Below, one piece after another: positions 12,101 through 27,100 of a stretch of 64,000 bases of DNA. Every line of letters begins with the position of its first letter. The stretch's first letter is position 1. The position numbers and the translations under genes are program-made. Below the pieces are notes generated by a model. It made no database searches, was not told the DNA's origin, and saw nothing but the letters and a program-made list of their open reading frames with translations. The DNA comes from Musa acuminata AAA Group (Eukaryota > Streptophyta > Magnoliopsida > Zingiberales > Musaceae), in the NCBI RefSeq assembly GCF_036884655.1, contig NC_088338.1, positions 558,001 to 622,000 of the forward strand, read 5' to 3'.

Positions 12101-15100
12101 TCTTGTAACATTTTTAAAAAGGAAATTCAGAAATCCAAAACACAACTGAAACATGGATATTAAATAACAATTTTATGTTTTTCTCCTATGAATTGTTTTT
12201 CTTTTATCTAAATTGTGGTTTTATAGAATGTTACAGGAAAAGAAGAAGTACCCAAAAAAAAACAAAAGAAGTTACCCATTTTTCTTCGGTCTCTCCCCAC
12301 CAATTTAGTTTCACCACAAAAAACTCTTCCTCCAAAAAACTCTTCTTACATTCTAAGACGAAAAATGAAATAAAAAAAGGCATAGTGGCCCTTAATTTTT
12401 CAGAAACTTCTTTTTAGTAACTTGTAGCCATAAAATCCTCATAGTGTATATCTGAAAGCACACATCAAAAGCTATCAATTTGAAGTCCAAGAACATGCTA
12501 AATACTTGCACATTAAAACTAGTAGAAAACTGGTGGTTGCTCTAACCAGTGATATCTTGAAGGCCTGCAATATCATTTCTGGTTCGGGACTAACATGATG
12601 ATTATTCATTATGTAGTCGAGAAACACTTGAGCCACATCACTGACATTCACCTGCACATAAAATTCATTAGCATCCAACAAAGGAACATCATAAAACATA
12701 TCATATGCATGTATCATGACTATAAATGAATCAAGTATCTTATCGCCAAAAGAATACACTCACGAAATCGTATTATTCTGAACTATAGTTTCATTTCACC
12801 ACAAGATTCATAATGCTGATTAACTCACATGTTTGTCATCTAACAAACATTCAACTAAGTTTCTTATGACCACCTTAACTAAAACTAATTAACAATATTA
12901 TAGTGCAACATGTGATCCAAGCACATAGGGCAAGCTTATATTTAGGAGGCTGTTTGCTAATGTTGCCACTGCCACCTATTGACATGAGTGCTGCGTCATC
13001 TATGTCAACAACATATAAGTTGATGGTAAAACTATTTACCAGATAAGCAGCAAAATCAATTAAAGATAACTGAACCTTTTCTCCCTCTAATCTACCTGCC
13101 TCAACTATCACAACAGATTACTCCATGATGGCTTGCCACGAATTATCTTCATGACCTTCAAATATTTCATCCTATGGAAAGCATGAGATAGCTAGCTACA
13201 ACAGGCAGCCCTTATGTGGCAATAGGGCATGTAGCATCAGGTGATTTGCAGGCTACTGCGCATGTGAGACCAGAAGTCTGTGGGTCAGCTACTTGCTAAT
13301 CAGCCTGCCGGGTTCAGGGCTACAGGCTGAGCTGATGCGCCTGGTTGAAGCTGTAGGCTGAGCTGCGCTTGTGCAGCCCAAGCTGTAGCTACAATCACAT
13401 GTTTGCAGCATGGTTCGCCTTACCGGTGCACCGATCGGCCATCGGTACGGTACGTACCAAACCATACTGATGTATCAACACATAATATGATAGGGTATAC
13501 CGACAAACTGATATATACTGGTCATACCGGTCCCCTGTCGGATCAGTACATATGCTCATCCTGGACAGTATGTTATGATACAACAAATCTTGGTTTGTAA
13601 CACAACTGCAATTTGCTGCTGGCCAGGTCCCCTTGTCGGCTAGCTACAGTAACATGTTTGCAGCCCAACTGTAATTTACTACCAGCCAGGTCCCCTTATT
13701 GGCTAGCTCATGTGATGCATAGGTAATTTAGTTTATATATTATTTGAATAAATTTTATTAGTTTAGATATATTTTGCATTTGTCACGAGTTGCCACATGG
13801 CAATATCTACTCAAGGTGAACAAAAAGAAAACAAATGCTTAAAAGTGGAAGAAATCAAATTCATTATTAATTGAAGATTGCAAATCTTTACTAAAGGCTC
13901 ATCTCTATAAAAATGGAAGTTTATCAATCAAGAATATCATCAATAAAGGGAGATTATTTTTCGAATCAAAGTAGAATTATTACCTTCTTCAATGAGAACA
14001 CATTATATATTTAATTGATACGATTGTAATATTTCTTATTCTTGTATTTTTTTTCTTTTTATTCTTATACTTGAGATTATAAAAAGGGCTAGAACAATGT
14101 AATGGAATCAATGAGAAGATGAACTGAGTCCTTTCCCACCTTATGTGAGTGGTACGAGGTCACAATTATTTTTTCGATGGAATGTGTCCATTGTTCACAT
14201 GCGAGACGTGGTGGAGGTGTGAGACCTTTATACAAGGAGTTTGCTCCTTGAGCCAAAGTGAGTCCGGAAATTATCCTTTATTTTTTCTATTATCATTTGG
14301 CATTATCTTTCTCTTCTCTCTTCTTATCTCTCTATTTTCAAAAAAAAAATCCGTTGTTACTCAATCATCATGTCATGTTTCATTCCTTTCCTTTTTTTTC
14401 CTTTTTTCTCCAAGGATCCACGACAAGCTTCTTTTCTTATTTTCTAATGACCTAGACAAAAATAATGTTTCCCATGTTCTAAACTCACTTGATACAAAGA
14501 AACAAGAGTGCAAAAGACATCTAGATTGAGTTAAATCACAATAATGCACCTACACATGGACGAACAAGGCCTAAAAGAAAAAAGAATGTATTGAAAGCAA
14601 GGATTGCAATTTCGATCCGTACTGATGCATATCGATTACACGCCAAGGCATACTGACAGTACACCAAAAATCATTAAAAAAACTTTAAAAATACTTGAAA
14701 AATAAAAAAAGTTAAAGTAGGGTTTTTAAATTAGAAATAAATATATTAGTATAGTTTTAGCAAAAATAAAATAAATTGACCCAATATCGATCAAATTTTG
14801 ATTAAATCATCATTAAAATCACTGGTCACAGTAGGGTTCTAAATTTCAATGTGTACCACCAAGTACGAGTGGTGCATATCGATCCGAGAGGATACCAATA
14901 CATGGACTGCCCTCTACAGGGTAGTACCAGTGTTTTGACCTCGTATCGGGCGATACGGGATCTGTACCGAACTGTAACGGTTAAGTTTGACTGTTACCGA
15001 GGTGTACCGATCGGTACGCCTCGGATTTTGATCGTTATCAATGCGTACCAATTGTTAACTCCAGGTATTTTTGGAGGTTTTTCAATTCTTTTTTAGTGTA

Positions 15101-18100
15101 TCGCCGATATGCCCTCGTGTACTATTGGTACGTCTCGATACATACCGTACCGAACAAGGCTTGGTACACCAGTATGGACCAAAATTAAGAACCTTGAATC
15201 ACAACATTAAAAATCTTAATTAAAAATACCATCACAAACATATGATCCAATCCTTAATGTACATGAAATATAAAGATTTGACTTATTAAGTGTCTAATCA
15301 TGAAAAAAATCAATATTAAGCATACTAATCATAATATTAAAGACCTTAATTACTCCCTAATTAATACTATTCTACCATTAAAAACATATCAAACAACATA
15401 TTAGATATTAAGTAATACACCCCATAAAATAGGCTTAATCATCTCATAAATCAATAAAAATCTAGAAAGAGAATGCATATCTCTTGATTAGAGTGTTCTT
15501 CCTCTTAATCATCCTAAATTAGTCTCCTAAATTTGATCCAATTCACAAATCGTAGCTTTGTTGATTTTAGGAGAGTAAAAATTTGAGAATAAGAAAGACA
15601 TATGAGTGAAAAAATATTGAAAGAGTTTAAGAGAATGAGAGAGTGATATGAGTTGAAATAAGGGGGCGGGAAGGGTTTAAAAACCCTTTTCTAAGCCTTA
15701 AACGGTCAAATTGACTATTTGAAAAAATAAGACAATCTTAGCCCTTGATCGGTAATGGTTGAAATACAATCGTTACCAGCTAGTACAGGTCGAGAATGGT
15801 CAGCTTTCGACCATTACCGCCTAGTACAAACTTCATATCGCCCAATACGAAGTCAAGTGATCGATACCACCTAAGAGAGGGAGATTCGTGTATCGATACC
15901 CTATCAGATCGATATGTACCACCTGTACAGGGTAGTATGCATCGGTACAACAAACCATGATTGAAAGTATAACAATCAGATTTCGACCATTATCGCCTGA
16001 TACAGACCCCGTATCGCCTGATACGTAGTCAAATGATCAGTACCACCAGATAGAGGGCAATCCATGTATTAGTATCCTATCAGACCGGTATGTACTTCTC
16101 GTATAAGACGGTATGCATCGGTATGGCAAACCATGATTGGAAGTATAGAAAGATGACATTCTTACAACCAACGACCAATATTATTTAATCAACATGAACA
16201 AACCAATTGCTAAATAAATCATTATGAGAAATAAAAGATATCAATCGCGGAGAAAATCAATAAGAGAAGACACGATTTCAAGTTCATAGGATTCCTACCT
16301 TTCTCCCTCTTGGTGATGTCACCATATTCTACTCTCTGTCAATAGTCTTGCTTCCCTTGAAAATTCAAGAGGAGGGCGATCATATGGGAATCTGTAGAAA
16401 GGATGACCAACTCCAACTCTCAATTCAAAATCCTAATCCACCAAATTTAGAATCGAATTAAGAATCTAGGTTTTAGATCAACTAAAATTCTTTCCTTAAA
16501 TCCAAGGTTCACCGTATCGTGGCATACTGCCTAGTACAAGCAGTACATATTGATCCGATAGAGAACTGGTACAGACGATACATACTGGTTTGTCGGTATG
16601 CCCCACTGTACCAAATGTTAATACATCGATATAGTTCGGTATATACCGTAGCGACAATTAGTCGGTACACTGGTACAGTCTGATCAAATTAGGAAGGCCA
16701 CCCTAAACAAAAATTGAAACTACTACCCATAGTTAAATCCAAGTGAAAATCTAAGTATAAGGCAATCTTCTAGTTCATGATTCACAAGATAGGTATCGAG
16801 ATCGATGAAATCAATCAAATCAAATGGCGGAATCTAGATTGCTAGAGAAAAAATTCAAAAACAAAATGTAAAATCATAAAAATAACAAAATAATAGAAAC
16901 TTATTAATGAAAATTATGAAAATAAAAATATTATATGCTAAAAGATTCTTTTAGCTAACTTTATTGAAAATGCCTAACTTTAATGAAAGAAAACATATGA
17001 AACAGGCATATAAAAATACTATGAAAAATAAGAGATTAATTCAATAATTATGAAAGTTTAAAAAATTAATCATGTAATGAAAAGATGTCATATATGTCAA
17101 ACAAAAGATTTAGACAAGCACCTAAGACTTCAAGATTAAACTCAAATCCTATTATAATTTATGATGGCATCAATATTTGCTTAAGAGACTAAGAGCTTCT
17201 CCGTCTTCTTTTATCCTCACCCTTTGACTCTTTCCTCTTTGTCTATGACAAAGTAGAAGGCCAACATAAAAAAAAGGTCCTATATGACAAATGGAATGGT
17301 TTAAATCAAAGAATGCAACCGGCCAATATTCACCGATTCAACTTCTGACCAACATATGGAGCAGCCCAATTTCGAGCAATTCATGTGCAATTTATGACTC
17401 ACCACTCGATAAGCACTATGAATTGGGCCATAAGGCTTGTGAACCGAGCTTAACACCTAGTTTTGGTAATGGGCTTGGATTGAGTGGTAAGATCAGCTCA
17501 GTCTATTTTTTTGTTTTTTTTTATTTTAAAACTGAAAAAAAAGAGAACCTTAAGTTCCCCTACTTCCACGCCTCTCCTCTTATTCTTTTTTAGGGTAGTC
17601 ATATTGGGTAAAAATTGGCCAACTTATTATTACTCTAACCAGGAAAGTTAAGGAGTTCCTTGGGTGCTCACCTAGGTGCCTAGGCGAGGCAAGGCCCGAG
17701 CACCCAATAAGTGGGCCAAGTGAGCGCCTTCACTTGAGCACAGCTTAGGCGTGCACTTGGACCCAGACATTAGGCGACCCAAGCACCTGACTGGTTCAAA
17801 TCAAGCCGAAACGAGCCAAATCACTAGATCTGTTCGTATGGAACCAAATCAACGAATGTTCATTTGCAAACACGAATTAGACACGATGAGACAATGACAC
17901 CTAGAAACCTAATCGGCGAACGACAACTCTTCCTTTCTTCCTTTGCATGGGCAAACGGCGACGATAGTAGCATCTTCCTCCAGTGAGCTCATCGTTGGTA
18001 TCTCTCCTCCTTCGTCGTCATGCACTCCGCCACATCCACCACCGTCTTCGCCTCCCACTTCGCCACAATGCTCTTCCTCTCTCCCTGACAACATCTCCAC

Positions 18101-21100
18101 CCACTTGTCCCCTCCCTCTTCCCCCACCTTTGTCATAGCCCCCCCTCCGTGTCCCCTCTTCTTCGCCTCGTCGCAATAGTCTTCCCCCTTCCTCGTATCG
18201 GCAGCGTCCTCCTCCCACATCTTCCCTTCTCCTCCCTACACTAACGATTTCCTTTGCATCATCCTTTCACCCCAACAGCTAGCGTCTTCTCCCCCTTTGC
18301 TTTGCTGCAATCTCTTGCCAACTTCCTCCGACTTCCCTGAGAGCCTACTCCTCGCTAATTGCTCCCTTGTGTCCTCCCTCTTCCCCTCCCAACCGACAAC
18401 AACCCATAGCCACCCAACTAGTAGCACCTCAACTCAAGTGACAACAAGACAGCCAACCCAACGGACAACAACCCTCTCCCATACCTCCTCCCTTTCCTTG
18501 AATCCTTTATCCTTGCTCCCCTCCCCGTACCCAACAACCCCACTCCATCCTCCTACTGTGTTAATTGTTTTATTAATATGGATCTGGACAATGTAATTTG
18601 ATACTTTAAATTAATGCAATTTGATTTGTCATTATTGTTTTAGTGATTATATTTATTAATCATATGATATATATTTTTACAATTTTAATATTCAGGCTCG
18701 TTGGGCGCCTAGTTGCTCTCGTCTTTGACTACTCTTTATCTACACTCTCTCTAACTAATTTTTGACCATAAGGTTTAAAATAAGTCTAAATAGGTGAGTC
18801 TTGGATACAAGTTGAGTATATCAAATTAAAAACCACAGATATGCAAACCAAGTTGCAAACCTAAGTAGTGATACCATAAGGTCTTACACTTTTGGCTATT
18901 TTCATTCATTTCAAATCTTCTTATACCTCATTTATTCATTACAATAAATCCTAATGCAAATAATGAAGGCTTTAGGTATCTCGATTTTGGCAACCTATTG
19001 GATCAGTACGACGAGTTATCTGGCAGTATATGATTGTGCCATCCAATATCACTAAATAGAATATTAATAAAAAGAGCAGTATATGAAGCGGTATCAAGCA
19101 GTATAGTCGACCCATAAATACCGATTAGTCCATATCAATCCAACCAATATTTAAACCATGAGTATGAACAATCCTTCTAATAAAGTACTTAGACATCAAT
19201 CAAGATACAACATACTGATGCCACTGGAAATACACATTGGCAAGGAGTGTATTGCTACCAGTGAAAAGTTTTCATGCCAAATGATGGTAAGTAAAATGCA
19301 AGTGAACAATCTGAAACATAATTATTTGAGAATATTATGCCATAAAAGGATATAAACAGATAAGACTGGCACCAAATCAAGATTACTTGATTCACACTTG
19401 ATTCAACACAATCTAACATTCTTAAAGGATCAAAAGTACAGAAGCATCAATAAAAGTTTCTACCAGAGGAAATGCGAGTGAAATTACATTGCCAATTAAC
19501 TATTTATGTGCAGTTCAGGTTAAAATGCCAAAATTCATAATAAATTCAGAAACACCTATCCACAAGGTTAAACTAAATCAGACTGTTCAAATTGCTTACC
19601 GGAAGTTTTAATATCTCACATAGTTTTGATAACTCTGGCTTCAATATAAGATGAAGATTCCTCTGTGCAGTCCGTAAGCTTTCTCTCCCTTCCCAGTCAA
19701 TCTCATGACGCCTGTTTATATCTTTAGTACCTTCAGACATTAAAGACACTTGTGATACAGCATTTCCTTGACTATTAAATTGTGCCTCTGCAACATTCAA
19801 TCCCACATAACAAAAAAAAAAGAATATCAAAATCCTGAAGAAAGATGACATTATAATCCAAATTCTTAACAGTATAGTAATACCAGTCTCCAACTGGAAT
19901 GGAACAAAAGCTCCTTTAGTAATGGAAATATGAGAAGATCCATCTGGATTTCCAGACAACAACTTATTATTGCCTTCAGCTTCTCTTTTTCCTTGGAACC
20001 AACTTTTGAGAGAGATTGGATCAACAGTATTACTGCTAACTGCCTTCTTCAGCCTTTTTTTTCCTACATCATTTTCTGGTTCAGATGACAATGTAGATTC
20101 GTCCCAATTCTGAACCTTTCCACATCTCCTATGACTATGAGATGGCTCAAAAATATATCGCCATTGCGGACACCTTCCTTCCAGTAAATTTGACCAGAAA
20201 CTATGTGGATCTTTGTCCAACCAGGATCCTCCTTCCTCACCAGCCAAAATAATTTTTCTTGAATAAGAAGCTCCACTCTGCTGGGCCTTTATCACAATCG
20301 AATATTTGGTAGGAACACATGGAAACTTAGTTAATATTTCCAGCATATCATTAAGAATCATTTTATCATAGGAACTTTGAGACTGATTCTCTGAGCAATC
20401 AGTTTGATGAAACTCTTCTAGTTGATGAAAGAGATTCGAAGCACCCCAACCAAGCAAAGAATGACAGACACTGGGGTTTATGTTTTCTATATCACTGTCA
20501 AGTTTCATGTTCTCCTTTGCAAACATTAGAAGTCTTTCCTCCAGTGTAAAGGATGAATATAGACGGAAGACAAGCAGAGAATTGTGCTGTGATTTTACAG
20601 TTATCCTCTGAAGTGCCCGTAGGTCATTCAATGGATTCCAATCACTATTATAAATAATAATAGCATCAACAGATGAAAGTTTGATGCTTGGTAAGCATGC
20701 ATGATTTTCAATTAAAAAGACAAATCTTCCTGTTGCCTTATCATTGAAAATTTTCAATGCAGCTAGTCTTCTTGACATGGCTATTCCACGTTTAACATGC
20801 TCATACGAATCAGCACCAAATCTCTGATGAAGAAAGTCATCCAAAATATCACCAATTGAGAACTTTCCAGCTCTGCCAAATGACTATGATATATAAAAGA
20901 AAATGAGAAAAGGAAATTGTGAAGTTCAACTGTTAAAGTTATTCTGAAACAAAAAAATTGCCAGCAGCATCAGATTTTCAAAAATGTTTACATTTGAAAA
21001 ATCAGATACGTAGACGAACTTATAAATTAAAATGATTATTCATGCTTAGATTCTTGGAAGACATTTGAACTATTTAAATACGTTGATTTAACCTAACAGC

Positions 21101-24100
21101 AAGAAAGTGAAGCAGAAAGAATTCTGGTCCTTCATAGGATCATACAAAGAGACAACTCCAACACATAAACTTTAAATTCCACCACATCTTGGTATTTAGC
21201 TGTATCGCACGTTGAGATATAGGCACCATATAAAGAGCAAGAAGATAATATTCTACCTAACTTCGCTATCACCATATAAAGACTGCCTTGTACCGGGCAG
21301 TTCATTACATATGACCTCGTATCGCTTGATACGATCGTTATCAACCTATACTGGTCGAATTTCAACCGATAGTGATCAATGGCTGGGATTTGTTGAATTC
21401 AAATGGTCCATTTAACCGTTTGAACCAAATCTAAGGGTTTTTAAACCCTTTTTACCCCCTCATTCCCTCCCCCTTCACTCTCACAAACACTTCTACTCTC
21501 TCAATCTCTTTCTCACTCTCATTTGGTCATTCTTCTCTGAGCAACAGTATGATATTCGATCATATGATACAAAGCAACAGATCAATGGCAAAAGTAGAAG
21601 TTCCGACATTCTCCAACCTCCACATCAATACATGCCACAATTGTACTTGCCTCAGGTGCCACCTTGGATACGTGTGGCTCATGACGATCAGACTACGATC
21701 ATCACCACATTGATGCACCAATGGCATACGATGTATTAGTATCCTATATCATGAGATCAATTTCAAGATTGGGTCTATCAAAAATATCATATTGATATAT
21801 AGATACATAGGATCGTGGTCCCCAATCCATTGCCCGTGGAGTCCTACTGTTCTTTTTTGTGGTAGAACCAGTGATTTAAAAAGCGCTAGGCGCTAAAAGG
21901 CGCCAAGGTCCACAAACGCCCGAGGTGCTAGGCGCTCGCCCAAGCGCTCGCCCGAGCGAAGCGAGGCGCTAAATTATAAAAATATATAATATAATTATAA
22001 AAATATATAATATAATTATTTAAAATTATCTAAATTATAAAAATATATAATATAATTATAACAATAATTTCAAATAAATAAAAATTAACAACATTAAAAT
22101 CAAAATAATATATTATTAATCTATTAACAGAAAATTAATCATTTCAAAATTCAAATAAACTTAATATTAAGAGTATACTGAGCCTGATGGAGAAACGAGG
22201 AAGCAGCGGCGAGCGGCGGCGGCAGCGGCAGCAACAGCAGCGGCGAGCGGCGGCAGCGGCAGCGGGAAAGGGAAAGGGAGCGGAAGGCGTGAGCAGCGGG
22301 AGGCCTCGAGGGAGGCGCGAGCAGCGGGAAGGCTCGCGGGAGGGCTCGCAGGAGGCGAGAGGGCTCGCGGGAGGCGCGAGCAGCGGGAGGGCTCGCGAGA
22401 GGCGTGAGCAGCGGGAGGGCTCGAGGGAGGCGCGAGCAGCGGGAAGGCTCGCGGGAGGGCTCGCAGGAGACGCGAGCAGCGAGAGGGCTCGCGGGAGGTG
22501 CGAGCAGCGGGAGGGCTCGCAGGAGGCGCGAGCAGCGTGAGGGCTCGTGGGAGGCGCGAGCAGCGGGAAGGCTCGCGGGAGGGCTCGCGAGAGGCGCGAG
22601 CAGCGACAACGGCGAGCAACGGCAGCGGGAGCAGCGGCAGCGAGCGACGAGATCACGATCGGGATCGGGATCGAGAGCGGCAGCGGCAGCAGGTTAGTGT
22701 TGGGTTAGGGTTAGGGTTGGGGTTATATCGGTTTAGTTGGTTCGATTGAACCAACTAATAACCGAACCAGGATCGAACCAGACCTAAAATTCTGGTTCGG
22801 TCGCCTTGGTTTACCCAGGCGCTCGCCCGAAGCGCCCAGCGCCTGGGCTCGGGCGAGCGCCCAGGCGGCGCCTGTTTGAAGCGCGCCGCCTGGGACATTA
22901 GCGAGGCGCTCGGGCCTCGCCTCGCCTCGCCCGAGCGCCTAGGCGAGCGCCCGAGCGCCTTTTGCAATCACTGGGTAGAACCATGTATTTATTACTTCAT
23001 TTATTTGAATCTTAAAGCTCAACATGAAGTTTAACAATTCAAATTATTTCTTTTTACATGATTCAATATCAATGGAAGTATGGTCTGAAACGTGCCACAA
23101 AGCAGCTTCTCAAAACGAGAAAAAGATGTGTCACTATTCTTTCCTAATTTAGAATATTGTTGCTTAAATTATACTAAATTTACAATTATTTCCATCTTAA
23201 AAACCTTAACCTAAGTTTTTTTTTTCCTATTTTCCAAGTATTTTTGGATGGGTTTTTAGGGTTTTTTTTGTACCATTTCATTGACCGACCAACACGCTGA
23301 TTTGAACCAATAAGGCAAACCTTGTCACAAAGCATCAACAAACACAAGCTTGCTCGAATTGGTACGTGTTGCTTGTTCCATACCGGTCTTGGTGAAATGG
23401 AAGTACTTTAGCACTTGTAGGTTAATCGAGAACCAAATAAGGCCAAAATCTTCTTAGAAAGTTAGTTGTAGGAATGTCGATTTGGTCCGTTATATAAAAG
23501 GGAAAGTGAGAAACCCTAAATCCCACTTCCACATCGTCTTCGCTTCTTATGCAACCGCAATCGATGCTTTGACTTCTCATTGCGACTTCTCTCCTCTATC
23601 TTCTCATCGCGATCGACTCTATTTCTCACGCAAGTGGCTACCAACGACCTCCACTTATCGCGACCTAGTTGGACACCACCACGTAAGATATTTACCCTAA
23701 TCACTTCTCAGGTATCTCTCTTCTCCTCTTCCTCCTTCCTCCTTCCTCCTCCACCGCTTCCTCTTCTTCCCTCTTTCTTCCTCCATCATCTCTTCCTCTT
23801 CTCCCTCTTTTTCTTCCTCTCTGAAACACTGGTGCCTACCAGTGTATTGTGTGTTGGTACACCAATACAAACTAGTAAGTGTTGGTTCAACAAATCTTCG
23901 GGATAGGTTCAATACTCAAAATGGATAACCTTAGTTAAAATAATAGAAATAAAGCAAAATTTATATCATAAGCAGTAACCCTCAGTTTCTTTTTCAAAAC
24001 TTTCACAGTTCAGATTAGTTCATTATTCAATAACCATAGGAACATAATCGATCTCTCTGCATTTAAATAGAAATCTTCTTTTTTTTATGGAGCAAAACAA

Positions 24101-27100
24101 GTTGGATGACAGTCACACAAGATTGCTTTCCATCTGAAGTTTTATCATACAAATTACCCTCATTTCATTAGTAAAAATGCATACTACTGCAATAAATTGT
24201 TTCTAGGCACTCAAGATTTATGTGGAATTCATGGCAAATAACATAATCACTTGTAGACACTAAGTATGAAACGTTCAACCTATGGCCATAAGCCAATAGA
24301 CCCTATGAGGCTATGACTTAAATAGAATTCACAAGCCATAGAAAGAGCAAAATCTGAAAGAACACATCACAAACCTGAAAAAAAATCAGAACTCGCAATC
24401 CTTGATTCCGAATCGTCTGGAGAATCTTGTCAAGTACAAGCAGCTTGCCACTTGCATTTACTAAAATATCTAAATATTCAGTCACTGGGAGACCTCTGGT
24501 AAGTGAGCTTGGCAAATGTTCATCAACAAGGTAAGGATGGTCACAGCACTGGAACAAAGGCAAAATTTGTGGAAAACAATACAGAAGTTATTAGCTTCCA
24601 GTATACAGAACAAGTTAGCTTTACTCCAACCAATAAACTATATGTTCCTAATATTTTTATCAAACAGTAGTTGGAAGCCAACCTTTCTGGCTGATATAAG
24701 AATGTCACCAAGAACTCCAACAAGATCAAAATTTGAACATGAACGAAGAAGTATGGAGTTTGAAATCAGAGTCGCACAATATTGTTCAAGCTGCACATTG
24801 GAAAGGCAAACAGGAACCCAGTACTCCAAAAACTTCGAGGAATCTGGTTTACGGTCATATGCAACATAATGTGACAGTTTCTCTTTCAATAAAGCAAGTG
24901 TACCAGCAGCATCAATGGCATCAGATTCCACAGTGCATGCTGAATTTCCATCAATCCCTGAATCAAGGAATGAGAGCAGGTTGAGGTATTCAGCAATGTT
25001 ATCCTGAAAGTTCCAAGAGTTCATTAAACATTATTAGAGTTTTAAAAGAGAACAATAACTGCATGAAGAATTAGTACTTCCACATACCTTCAACTGACCA
25101 CTTAAAAGAAGTAGCCTGAAATCAGTTGAGAGACGCTTAAACAGTTCCAAATGTATCGAATTTTGGCACTGATCAACAAAGAGAGATTCCCAGGCAATGC
25201 ATTCTAGTGTTCCAAAATCCTGGATATTATTCAGGATCATGTCAAATAGGTAGATACATGAATCACACAAATAACATATCAAAAATCTGCATAACAAAAA
25301 AGAAATGTCTGGGACCATCACAAAACAGGAAGTACGAAATTATAGCATTAGGCTAAAATGTTATAGCTCAACTGCTAAATACAAAACAAAAAAAAAAGAA
25401 TGATACCTCAACAATAGCATCAGGACATGACAAAAGCACTTGAAACATTATGGGACCACATTCCTGATGAAACTCTAGAGTTTGAATCATCTTCCGGACA
25501 TCCTTGCTTGCATTATAGACAACAAGATTAATGGAAGGTGCCAAGCGATTAAATTCAGCCTCCCATAATGGAAGAGAAGTAGAAGGTGAGATGATGAGAA
25601 AAGGTCGACATGCATAAGATAGCAAGGACAATATGAATAAGATGGATTTAATAACTCGCTCCTGCAAAATATATCCTTCTAGTCAGGCATAGAAACTGTA
25701 TGTAAAGCATAGTATAAAATTAAATTTTAGATTTTATATGACTAACAACTGTAAAAATTAACAACTAAAAGGATCATACATAACAAGAATAAACTACCAA
25801 ATCCTATTCTCTCCTATGACCTATCTCAACACAAGGGTATGATCTGTGCAGAAATAGATTAAATAATGTCTCATATGGAATATGCAGGTACATTATGTCT
25901 GATAATCAACAAACTTGCAAGTGGTAACTAACACTTAAGGCAGAAAGAAAATTATTGATTTGGACTCAAATTTTCCAATAGTGCAGCTGTGGTCTCAACT
26001 AATGCAGAAATAACAAGTTTAAAATAAGAAATAAAGAAAATCTACGACATCAAATGAACGTATAAGAAGATCACATAAGTTGCATCACATGCACACGAGG
26101 TTATATGACTAGGGTTAAGAGATACATATAAAACATATATATTGCTTATGGTCTAAGACTAAAAGGAAAAATGGATAAAATGAGGTGGAGAGCCAGACCA
26201 AACTCTGACAGGAAGCAATGGCAGTGATTGACCAATTAGGATTTTCAAGCTCAAACTAGAATAATCGAGCAAGATAAAGGATCTTGGTCAAGTGCTGTCA
26301 GTAATTTAATTAGGCACTCGGGCGAGGCGAGGCGAGGCCTGAGCACCTTGTGTGTGGACCAGGCAGTGCGTTTCAATGAGGCGTTGCCTAGGCGCTCGCC
26401 CGAACCCAAACGTTGGGTGCTTCGGGCGAGCGCCCGATTCAAATAAGGCAACCGAACCATACTTTTAAGTCTAGTTCGGTTCAATAATAGTCAGTTGGTT
26501 CGATTGAACCAACTAACAAAGTTACTTACCCTCAAAAGCAACAATTCATGCTCGTGCAACCCCATGCCAACCCTAGCATTGCTTCTGCCTACGCCGCCGA
26601 CGTTATATGTTGTTGCCTCCACCACAGACACAGCAGACCGAGCCTTCCTCTATCGTCGACGGACGGGTCCGCCCTCGCAAGAGCCCGTAGCTTCCTTCCG
26701 CTACCGCTCCGTGTGCAGTTCCTCAACCTGTCGAGAAAGAGGACCGCAGGTTCCTCCGCCACCAACAAACTCTCTCTGGAACTTCCGTTGCCGCCACTGC
26801 TACCCATAGCTTCTGCCGCTACCATTCGCAATGTTGCGGCAGTTGTCTTAAACTAATCCTCCGCTGCTGCTGCCAGCTTCTCACCGCTACCTCTCCTTCC
26901 CACTTTCGACATTGTTTGTTGGTGATAATTTTATCCCCCTTACTATCCATAAATAGTTCTTTTCTCCCCCTCTAACTACTATTAATAGTAATAATACACT
27001 ATTAACTGTAGATTGTTAACTACCGTACAAAGTAATCTTTATTTACTAGATTGAGAATATAGATTTTAACACTGCTAATCTTTGTTTATTCAAAATTATT

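Larger units (their letters stand above)
12652..19599. other. MOM1-like intron 16, filled with transposon remnants
   Basis: This 6948-bp intron separates two phase-0 exons. It contains GGTACC-rich fragments (13410-13590, 14600-16140, 16505-16690, 18985-19140), a possible LTR fragment (about 13718-14560) and a GC-rich hAT-like element (about 17645-18740). Its last part (19139-19599 in plus coordinates) has a second copy in intron 9. An open stretch at 13040-13117 is discussed under findings. Confidence 0.6.
20884..24374. other. MOM1-like intron 14 with transposon insertions
   Basis: A 3491-bp intron. It holds a GGTACC-family segment (about 21270-21770), a short hAT derivative with perfect target duplications (21869-22973) and a pyrimidine-rich tract near 23690-23820 (TCTTCTCCTCTTCCTCC type) followed by GGTACACC motifs. 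No exon of the host gene is expected here, because exons 14 and 15 join in phase 0. Confidence 0.6.

Noticed and set aside
12175..12417. 80-codon plus-strand frame in intron 17
   Set aside because: Phe/Lys/Ser-rich composition typical of AT-rich intron; no family resemblance.
17909..18596. Pro/Ser- and Gly/Glu-rich frames on both strands
   Set aside because: Pyrimidine-rich filler of a hAT derivative; no domain, start context or splice signal.
22700..22717. Telomere-like TTAGGG units as a sign of a chromosome end
   Set aside because: Only two units, of the TTAGGG rather than the usual plant TTTAGGG type, inside a delimited transposon.
22151..22749. Several overlapping frames of 80-170 codons on both strands
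   Set aside because: They exist only because a GC-rich minisatellite lacks stops; they are low-complexity and lie inside a hAT derivative.
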